The notes under the pieces: model-generated
The model's database searches: none
What the model was told of the DNA's origin: nothing
Seen by the model: the letters and a program-made list of their open reading frames with translations, nothing else
Made by a program: the position numbers and the translations under genes
Assembly: GCF_958295425.1 (NCBI RefSeq)
Contig: NC_081153.1
Span: 13,793,001 to 13,857,000, forward strand
Source of the DNA: Solea solea
Taxonomy: Eukaryota > Chordata > Actinopteri > Pleuronectiformes > Soleidae
DNA: 64,000 nucleotides
Reading direction: 5' to 3'
Shown here: positions 20,949-31,600 of the stretch, in pieces
How positions within the stretch are numbered: position 1 is the first letter of the stretch
Layout of the letters: the number at the start of each line of letters is the position of its first letter

Positions 20949-22015
20949 CAAATAACTGAAAATAGTGTCACTTGAGTGGAACAGGGAGTGAGAAATGAAG
21001 CTTGTGGCTAGAACCATAGCACAGTAAAAGTAAATAATGTCTATTTTGAATATTGTAAGTGATGCTGTGTGTGAAGAAATGAGTGCAAGAATACGACAAA
21101 TGGACATTTGTGGTTAAGATTTTTTTTTTATTTCTTTTCACCATCCTTACAGCTTTAACCTCATTTAAATCATCCATCCCATGTCAATCACCCTGTTCTT
21201 CATGTCAAGTAATCATCATTTTTGCATTATCAGTAGTTTTCGCGGTGCTTTAGAGTAGCACGGCCCCCCCTCTGGTCCCTTTTTCCAAACATTATTTATA
21301 AAAAAGGTAAAACAAACACAAGAACCACCTCTCATGTTTTCACTCTGTATCCACTGACATGTCTGAGTAACTCTTCATCCGTGAACTCGGAGCACACTCA
21401 CTCACTATTCATCTACAATGTCAACAACATCTACACCGCATCTCTTTGTCCTCACACCCCACAGTACAAATGCTGACAAAATCTTCATTATAAATTAAAA
21501 GAAAAGAAAACAGAGGAGTGTTTCGATGCCATTTCAAGTATAAGGTTTTCACACAGCCAAGATTAAGTTAAACAGGCTAAGACTAAGGCCTTTGTGTGAC
21601 ATAAAATCAAGTGCATTTAATCAGTGTTTTAGATGTTTTAAGCATTTCTCAGGCTCTAAATACATTTGACGTCCACTGGCACGTTTCATTTTGGCACAAA
21701 CACATTCTGAGTACGACAAACCTGTCAAAGGCACACACTGACAGACGAGTTTGGAGTGTCTCCTTCATTTTTACACCACAGGGAAGAATGGATTACAAGA
21801 CTCCTGTCATCACTCTAAACCTCGGGGGACTGCTTCAAGTCTTGTTCAGCCAGCATTCTACCATGAAACTGGCTCCACATGCAAAGCATAGAATTGAGTG
21901 TCAGTCTAGTGTGACCACAAATCTCTCCGTCGGTCTACCAGGTTTCCTCTCACATGACGGAGCATGTTACATTCCTGGCATTATGTCTTTGAGCAGCCTA
22001 TCTTTCCACTGGTTT

Positions 22016-22021
22016 TTTATT
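22016..22021 (-). terminator. Candidate polyadenylation signal AATAAA
   Basis: First canonical AATAAA on the minus strand after the galnt4-like stop codon. It sits in an A/T run, so chance occurrence is possible. Confidence 0.3.
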
Positions 22022-22512
22022 TTTTTTAGATGTAAGAAACAAACATTTAGTATTAAACATTAAAAATCAATATTAATTGCACATTTAGGCTGGACGGCGA
22101 ACACATTTATGTCTCGAACTAATCTGAAAGGCACTTCTTCGGAGAGCTGGACAGTCGAACAGGTTTTACTGCCGTCGCGTCGTTGCAAAAAGACGTGACA
22201 CTGCATTCCATTTTGGTTGCAAAGGCACTTGGACGAAGGCAACACAAACGTTTAAGTCTCAAAAAAGACCCAGTAAATCTCACCTGGGAATCCTCCTCCA
22301 CTCCACCACAGTCTGCACTTCACATGGGCACAAAAGCTCTGCAGTGGCTTAAAGTGTCTTTTTTACTATCCAGCATTTGCTTGCTTTTCCCATTCGATAG
22401 AGTGCAGACTTGGAGAGCTGGAGGACTGGGAGAAGTGGACAGAGACATCCACTGTAGTAATTGCACTACGGTTAAAGAAGGTCACTTCCTGTGAGGGTCA
22501 CTCTTTCTCCTT

Positions 22513-22644
22513 CTACTTCTCAAACTTCCACTGCTGGTTTTTGTCTCCCGCGGCGCACTGCTTCATCTGCGCGTCCGTGCGTCCGTCGGCTTTGCGGTAG
22601 GCAGTCACACACATGCCTGACTGAGGGTGATAGATGGTCCCATC
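22513..22644 (-). CDS. galnt4: galnt4-like coding exon 10: lectin gamma repeat and stop
   Basis: Codes residues 541-583: [20 protein letters not shown] to KNQQWKFEK, then TAG. QQW is the ricin-repeat signature. Acceptor GTCAG. Confidence 0.93.
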   Translation of the reverse strand, partial: DGTIYHPQSGMCVTAYRKADGRTDAQMKQCAAGDKNQQWKFEK

Positions 22645-25600
22645 CTGACAGGGTTTGAGGGGGGACATGTAGATTAGGTGTAGGGTTAGAAATGTGTGCA
22701 GTTTAGTAATCCTTGAATGCTATACTAAGTTGGGTTTGGGGGTCAATACATTACAGTATTAGGTCATAAAATTATTTGATGTGTCATCAGAGATTAAGAA
22801 AACATGTTGAATCGAAACACTCTACATGCATGTTAAAAGTCAATAATTTGGTTCTCTTAATGTCATGTAAACACATTAGTCCAACTACTGTAAATTCAAG
22901 CTAGTCTTAGTCGGACTAACATATCTGTATTATGCGATTCATAGTCTCATTACTCCTGCATGTATACGGTTAGTCGGACTGGAGTCGGACTTGGTGTTCT
23001 GTGCATGCATCTAATTGAAACACTCAGTGCGTTTACATGCATGTTAAAAGTCTGATTTAAGTCAGACTAAGACAATAATTAGCTTTTCTTAATGTCATGG
23101 AATCATGTTAGTCCGACTAAAATCAAGCATGTTTTAGTCAGGCTAATATACCTGGATAATACGATTCATAGTCTGATTACTCCTGCATGTATACACTTAG
23201 TCGGACTGGAGTCCGGGCTTGGAAAGTTGTCCGATTGCCTGTCTTAGTCGGACTACGGCCTTACATTGATTGAACTAAACTATGCATGTAAAGGCACTGA
23301 TTGACTACAGTGATAGAGCCATTTTATTCACAACTTAAAACTGTGTTTACTGATTGAAATTTCTGTTTTTGTTTATGTTATGAAAAAAAAAGGGGTAAGT
23401 GTGGCTAGATCCTTATAGGTCCACCTTCTGGTTTGTGCAGAATTGGTTCAAACTAGTTGCATCTCTTGCATATAGTCCCTTTAACTTGTGAAATGAGCTC
23501 TGTTTTGGGATGGATCTGTGTACATATGTATTTTTTTCTTCTGTCAGTTGCATATGCACACAAATTGTTTGGCTTTTGTCTTGGGTGTGCACTTGGTTGA
23601 GAGACAGTGTGTAAATGTTAGTATCCCTTACCGCTCTGAATTCCCAGAGGATACTTGGAGACTTGATGTCCCCGTCGTGAGGACAGTGCTTCATCACGAT
23701 GGAGGTCTGTCCATCGAGCGCTTCGGCACACAGCTCTGTCACCGAGTTGAAACGGATCTCCTTCTGAGATGTGTGTTCAAAGTACTGCAGGAGAAGAGAG
23801 ACCCGATTGTGTGGCTATTTGCTCTGTACACATCTCTGTATTGTATTGTATTCTACTGTAAGTGTGTTTAAGAAAGCAACCCAACCCAAACACTATGAAA
23901 GCGTTGAACTGTTTTGTCCTCTGCATTGACACAAAAGCTCTGCAGTGGCTTAAACTGTCTTTTTACCATCCAGTATTTGCTTGCTATCATGTCACGTGCT
24001 AATGAGTTATCTCTGGTTAGAACTTGGTTGACAGAAAGTATACTGGTGTGTAAATGTTAGCAACCCTCGGACCTGTGGAATCCCAGAGGATACTAGGTGA
24101 CTTGATGTCCCCATCACTGAGGACAGTGCTTCAATCTGATGGAGGTCTGTCTATGGAGCACTTCAGCACATAGTATTGTATTGTACATGTTTTTCAAACG
24201 CAACCCAACTGGAAAAGCACTGGTGATTATAAGATTAGCATTCTGTTTTCCCTCCCCGTCTACTTTCAGTGCATCTCTCTCTCTACCTTCATCTCTATTT
24301 GTTCAGGAGGGATTTCAACAAGCACAATGTTGCAGGTTGGCATGAAAAACAGAATGTTTTTTCTCTTCCTCTGCTGAGGGAGAGATGGAGCGTTGGCAGG
24401 TCCTGTCAAGCAGACGTGAACACAAACCCAACTGGTGTCATTTCAACATCCTGGCCCACTGGGACAAAACATCAAAACATGCAACAATCCCTAGTTACCC
24501 ATTAAACAGAGGGTCCGGTAATCAATCTTCATACTTGCCCATCCTTGTCTTTACTTCTCAAACATCTTTCAGGTGCATTGGGGCCCTTGGTGGCTGCCTC
24601 TAATAAAAGACTCTCTCGAGGCTCCGGTTTCTGGCTTCAAACGTGTTTACCCAGGCTGTGCCATTAATTCTGCCAGTGACGCTCATGTATCTTTTAAAAG
24701 GAAAGTGCTTTTTATGTGGGCCAGGGAAAAAGGAGCAGGGAGAAGTTTGTGAAGGGCCCTCAGGTTTTGTTTCAGCAGAGAGCCATTCAAACATCGATTT
24801 TCAGTCTAACGCTGTGCTATTCTATGACTCAATGGCGTGCACTGGTGGGGTAATCAGAGACATCAAGCAGGGTGGAGATTAACAGAAAGAAAGCTCTGTC
24901 TATTGCCCAACATTAAATATACACCCTCAGAGACAAATAATCAGCAGCTTGCTCAACCGTCCATCACTGGAGCTGACAGGCGTTCATCTGAAACCTAAAA
25001 AAACTAAATGGCACCGTGCGATAGTTTGGGGTTTATGTGGATGTCAGATTCTTCTCCCTTCATTACATTCAAGTACAGCACAGATTATTTTTCAGACATG
25101 AATCGTTTTAGGTGTTGGCAGAAATTGCTGACATTTTAAAATACACCTCCCAGAGTACGTACGTGCAAGAGGGGAGAAAGTTTAATGTACCTGGTTGCCT
25201 CCCTGGCCATGGCAGCCGAAGAGAGAAAGGTGGGCACCGGTAGGATTATGGTCTGGCGCATTGTAGTCCAGACACTCTGACTGTATTCCTAAACTCCGCA
25301 CCTGGCAAGAGGAGAGCAATAAATATCAGTCATGATTAAAATGCTGTATTGATTGCTGTAAGACGTGGTTGGTTTTATGCTGGAGCGGCAGGTCAGACTG
25401 TGAGACCATACACTGAACAACACCCCTGAAGCTACTGGATTAAATGACAGAAAGCCTTTTGAAATATCATCTCAAAACAAAAACATTTTCCGCTGGTGTG
25501 CTTATTTTCACCAAAAGTCAACATTTTAACCTCTACATAAAACACGTTATTTTCAACATGTGCCATTGTGTATCCATGTTGTCAGTATGATACACATCAG

Positions 25601-28600
25601 ACAATGAATGCCTCACAGCTGTCAAAGTGTAACAAGGGGCAGCAAGGCAAGAGGGTGGTTAAGTCTTAGGAAATCTTGCGGGGATTTAACTTCTTTGTTA
25701 AAGATCTTGTGGTGGGTGAAGCACTCCGACCAGACGTCTGGCCTAAAATTGTCTTCAGCTAAGACCAAATGAGTTTTAAAGCCTTTGTTTGTCTCGGTTC
25801 AGACATCGATCCATCCGCAGGATTTTAAACACGTGGTGTTCTTGTCTGGATTCATCATAGAGGGAAGAAAGGAAAAAAACAGACACTCACAGCCCCGTGC
25901 CAGCCCTCCCTGTCCTCAGGTACATGTAATTCCGGATAAATGTTCTTCAGGTACCAGTCAAAACTCTGGCACTTCAGCCTGTCCCTCAGTAGCAGCCGTT
26001 CTGAGATGTCCCCATAGGTTTCCTGGAAAACAAGCAAAACTATTATTTAGGGGTGTCAAATTATCGCGTTAATTACGATTTATTAATGACAGTTTTATAA
26101 TCGCGTTAATCTAATTTTTAATCTTTTTTATAAAATCCGTTTTCATGTGTGGGGTCAGAAAACATACTTGGCCTGGAACTAGTAGAAGTAGTAGTACTAG
26201 TACTAGTTAGTACAAGCAGAAGTGGGACTAGTCGACAGGATACTAGGCTTGGAATGTTTGTATACAATGTAAGGGTCTATATGGACCTGATGTTTTATTA
26301 GGGCCCGAGCACTCACACACAAATTTTTTAGGTGAGATTAAAAAAGAGATTAATTAGATGAATTAATTACAGATCGTGATTAATTAATCTCTCAATTTTT
26401 TTAATTGTTTGACAGCACTACTATTATTATCCTCATCATTCTGTTAGTTCAGCTTACATCCTCTGGAAAACCTGATAAAGCATACCAGTAAATGTAATAT
26501 TTACATCCTGGATCCTGTTCAGACTGATCACACCTAGTGCACAAACTGTACTGTAGTTATCATCATAGGTGTTTGCTCAGGTGAAGCTCCAACACAAAGA
26601 AACCACAAGTCGGGAACATTTTTTGCACTGCCCGCGGCTAAGATCATGTAACAATAAAACAGTAAAACCCACAGTCATGGAAATAAAACTGTGGATCAAC
26701 ACTTTGTCCACCTATTAGAGGGTTGGTGGTTTGATCCTGGGGGTCAAAATGTCAGAATGTACTTGGTCAAGACACTAAACCCTTTCCTGCCCCCAGAAAA
26801 CTGTGCGGGTGTGAGTGACAGAGATGTGTGAATAGGCTAATATGACCTGTAAGTAGAAAGATTAAAATAAAGAATTATTTTTTTTATATATATTTTGAGG
26901 AACCTCTTAAAATCTCTAAATCCTTGATGTTAAAATGCATTTTAAATATATATCAGTTGTTCAATGTTTGCCAACACTGTAAACATGTACTTTATGAATC
27001 ATTCAATAATCATGTTCTAGTCCAAATACATTTTATTAAATGAATAAATAAATAAAATATGTAAACAGAAATGTGCGGAGTAAAGTTTTATGCTGGCTTC
27101 CCTGATATCTAAGGGTAGCGTGTTCCAAAGTAGGAGGAGGAGCTTAAAGTCAACTCTAAATTTACAGGTCAATTTGACAGCCAGCAAAATGTTCAGCAAA
27201 GTTTAAAGACCTGAGCACTCCTACCTTTTTGGCTGGAGGGTTCCTGTTGTAGAAGTGGTGTTTATAAGAGTCCATCCAAACCTCTGCAGCTCGTACGGTG
27301 TTCTGGAGGAAGTTGGGCCGTGCATAAGGGGCCTTTTTAGGGAACACGTGGCCCACATGAGAGCACGGGTGAATTTCCAGGCTGCCCCCACACTGCCACA
27401 CCTGAGTGCACACATCAGATAATTACAACCTTGTGATATCTCATGTTAACATGTTAAAATACACACGTTCTGACAATTCTTGAAAGATTTATCATTATCC
27501 TCCAGCACTGTCAATAATACGCCACATGTTTGTACTGACATTTATGACGTTGTCTCTCATTCAGCCACTGACTGACTTATCTGCAAATGAGCAAGTCGAT
27601 ACTTTATATACTGCAAATGCTTAAAGTCCATCCCAGCCTTTGTACACAAACAATGGTATCTGTGGTGACAGATCCTTCCTGCGTGAGAAACACAGCTGTG
27701 TGCTGTAACTTGTTCATGATATTGATTAGCACTGTATACATGCCCCCCCCCCCTTTATTGTGGAATCAACAAAAACGAATAAACAACACTCACTCGTTTT
27801 GAATTAGTGAATGAATTTTGAGCTCCATTTAGCTTGCTCAGTTTCAGGACGCATGCCAGTTCACTGTCACCGTGACCTGGTTTATATTAACTGAACAGAG
27901 ACATCATTAATGTGATCAGAAAAACCTGTTTTCCTGCTAAAACATGGCAAAATGGCCACTGTGTTTTGACCAAAACAGGGCAAACTAATTGTTGTCTATA
28001 CAGTTTCGACATCTTAATTCACCAAGCATTTTGTTATTTTTCCCAGTGAGCTGCATTCCTATCCCCACACATACAGTGCAACCCCTCAGCCCATTTAAAC
28101 CAGAATCCAATCACAAATGGAGAAAGTTCACACACAATTTACATGACCTCCCTCACAGTGACCTTACGTCTGTGCCAATTTGATTGACGCAAACAAGTGA
28201 AAATCAACACCAATGTCCCAACAAGGTATCCGCCAATAGGAGGGAGCAGTTTCAGATGCCACTGTGATCCGACACTGACGCGTGTCTCTGTCACGTCAGT
28301 TAAGCAGTGACTGTTCGCTGTTAAGCGGATGAATCAAGCGTTCTCGGGGGGCGTAAGACCATCAACAAAACATTCATTTTGCGAATGGGATGTCAACATT
28401 TCACTGATCTTTCTGTGTACTTTTTTGTCACAGTGGAAAAACCCAAGCTCAGTCAAATGCGATAATGGTGAGATTAGTCACAGGTTGCAAACTGATACAT
28501 GTCTAAGTGATTTGCGGTTTCCACCGCAGGAAACCTGAACTCACCCTGAAGGAGAGCTCCAGGTTTTCTCCTCCCCACACCTCCATGCCCATGTCATACG

Positions 28601-31600
28601 TGCCGAGGAACTCAAAGTAAGCCCGGCTGACGGCAAACAATCCACCTGCCATTGTAGGGGATCTAGAGTAAAATCAAGGAAAACAATTAGTCTTTTTAGT
28701 GCTTTTCACTGCGAGTACATCTTGCAAAGTGTCCAACCATCACCTGATGGGGTCAATGCGAGACTTGCGCCTCTTGCGTTCCACCTCAGGGACCGAGTGC
28801 CACTGAAAGGTGAGTCTCCAGTCGAATCCTCCAATCATTGGCTCATCCGTCTGCATATAAAACTCAAACGTTTTCCAGTCAATTGTGTCGATCACGGGGC
28901 AAACAATGGTGCTGGCATTCTCACCAATCCTTAAAATCCAAAACAGAATGTAGAGGAGGAGGAGACGAGACAACACAACACATGATTTAGTGTTATGTGT
29001 GTGTTCTTACTGGTGTTTCCTAAAGCTGCAGTGCATAACGTTTGGTGATTTATGTTGTTGCTGAGGTTATTATTCTGCCTCTGTTTAATCTTTGTGAACA
29101 CAAATGATGTAATTAATTAATAATGTTATGTGTTGCAAATGGGCGCCCTCTACAGGCAGGGACGCCGGCACCCTCACTGCCAACATGAAGTGGGAAGAAC
29201 CAAACGGAGGGTGGGGGTGAGTTCACCTCAGTCCTCAGGTTAAAAGTCAATTACAACACAAATTGCTTATAAATAAAGCACATTTATATTCTATGTTGGA
29301 TTTATTCTTATTCTTGTTTTGTTTTTTAAATTCATGACTGTACATAGTCTTGATATGCATCTATAATAAAAAATGTTTTTTGTACAATAGTTACAAACAT
29401 TTGATATGTAAACACAACAGTTTTGTGTGTGTGTGTGTGTGTGTGTGGGAGGTTGCCAGGGTAGTGATCCGCCTAGGGCGTCATACAAGCGAGGACTGCC
29501 ACTGAGCAGGAGTGGGTCGGGCACGAAGTGTTTATCCAGTAAAAATGCAGAACAACCGGCTTATTGAGCAGTAGAATGCCGTTCTGAAATGTTTCAAAAA
29601 CCTTCTCATTCATACTCCAACCGGTTTGCGTGCCCTCTCGTTTTACTTGGGCAGGGTGCTTCGTTTCAAATTCCTTTACGCACAAATTGAACTCACCTTT
29701 CCAGCAGAGGCTCAATCCAGCCTGGGACGCACTCACAGTGGCAATCGAGAAACGTCAGTACATCGCCCGTAGCAAAGGTGGCGCCGATGAGACGAGCGCG
29801 GACCAGACCCTCTCTTTTGTTTGTCCTGATGAGCCGCACGCGTTGCAGGTTGCTGATGTACTCGGCCAGCTGGGATTTCAGATATACTATACACAAACAC
29901 ACACACAACCATTATTAGCATTAAGTGTGCCAGGGGACAGAAAACATTAAAATATGCTTTACTTATTAATATGAAAAGAAGTTTCTGATGTTAATGCCAG
30001 TACAAAGAGCAAAAGCAGCGACCTTAAGAGTCAAAGATACTCTATTTACACTGATTTGGGTCAGACAGGCAGCATGCAGTGGTAAATCAAAGTTTTTTTG
30101 GAAATATCTGCCGGCCAAGATTTGAGGTGTCTTTGCTGATGAAGGACGTCCATTTCACAACTGTCTAAACTCCATTATCACCGTTAACTGAGCTTTTAGG
30201 GGCTAAATGATTGAAAACTGAGGCCTGGATGCTACAGTACATCCTACTCAACCAGCTCGGAAACACGAGAGAGTATGTTGTCAGTCCCGTCGTCCCTGTC
30301 TTGTCTGCAGTAACCATTCTGGTTCTGGAGTGGCATCTCTGGCATTCCATTTGGTCAGGGTGGTGAGAGGAGAGGAAATGATGTCAGGGCAGTTCAGGGC
30401 TCACTGAAGTCATCGTTATGGAGAAATGTCTCCCGATGCACACTGACTAGACAAGCTGGGGCTGAATACTAGTTCCATTAGAACATGAAGACTAGAAAAA
30501 GCAAGTGAGTGAAAATTGTTTTTTTACACATCACATTCGCTTTTAAGGTCAAGAATAAATGTTTGCACTGAAGTTCAAATGTATACAACACGCACTGTGC
30601 AGCAACATTTAAGACCTTATCATTTATATCCTTAATGGCTAAAAATTGCAGTCACATTTCACTTTCGTTTATCTTTAAAAGAATGTGTCCTGACTCATTC
30701 CTCCGTTGGTTCATATAAGACAATTATCTAATTATCTCTCCACAAATAGCATCTGTCCATTGTCCTAAATTGCTTGTGATAGTTTTATTCTTTTGTATTT
30801 CCATGCTTTGGTTTATGTTTCATAGATTTGTTTTTATACCATGTGTTTTTGAGGCTGTGTGTCTGACATGCTTTTATTTTGTAAAGCCCCTGTGAGCTGT
30901 TGTAAAGGGCTATAGAAATAAAGTAGAGCTGACACAATTAATTGATTATTTATCGATTACTAAAGGAATCGACAACTATTTTGATAATCGATTAATCGGT
31001 GTGATGCTTTTTCATGATTAAAACAAGATTTCCGATTGTTTAATCCTCTTAAATGTGAATATTTTCTTCATTTCTTTGTTCTGGATAACAAAGAAATCAT
31101 TAAAAGTAAATCATTTTGGTTTGTGGACAAAACAAGACATTTGAGAACATCGTCATTTCCAGGTTTGACGAACACAGATCAACATCTTTTAAGGTTTTCT
31201 GATATTTTATGGACGAACGATTAAACGATTAATCGAGAAAATAATCGACAGATTAATCGATTATTAAAATAATCGTTAGTTGCAGCTCTAAAATAAAGTA
31301 CATTACATGTGCACATATGGTTGCTGGTCCAAAATTGCTGCAAATGAATAAAAAGGGGGCTTCTGATCAGGCCCTCAATGGTTAAAAAAAAAAGGAAATA
31401 ATAACACATTTGTTTCATGTTGAGTGTCAAACCTCGGTCACTATAGTCATCAATGAGAATGATCTCTTTCAACAGGATTGCAGGCGTGGTCTCCAGCACA
31501 CTGTGGATAGTCCTCAGCAGGGTGGACCAGGCTTCGTTGTAGAAGGCTATGATCACAGAGGTGGTTGGCAAATGCCGGTAGTCAAACGTCTTGGTTCGGC

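Larger units (their letters stand above)
20600..22512. other. 3' flank of the galnt4-like gene
   Basis: Must contain the 3' UTR of the gene at 22,513-34,467. Minus-strand AATAAA occurs at 22,016-22,021, about 490 bases after the stop codon, and again near 21,127 and 20,789. The first is the best guess for the polyadenylation signal. Nothing else recognised. Confidence 0.4.

Noticed and set aside
21611..22063. A 150-codon plus-strand frame
   Set aside because: It runs antisense to the likely 3' UTR of the galnt4-like gene and resembles no protein I know.
24060..24182. An alternative exon 9 for a mutually exclusive splice form
   Set aside because: It has an extra base, an in-frame stop and no donor, so it cannot replace exon 9.
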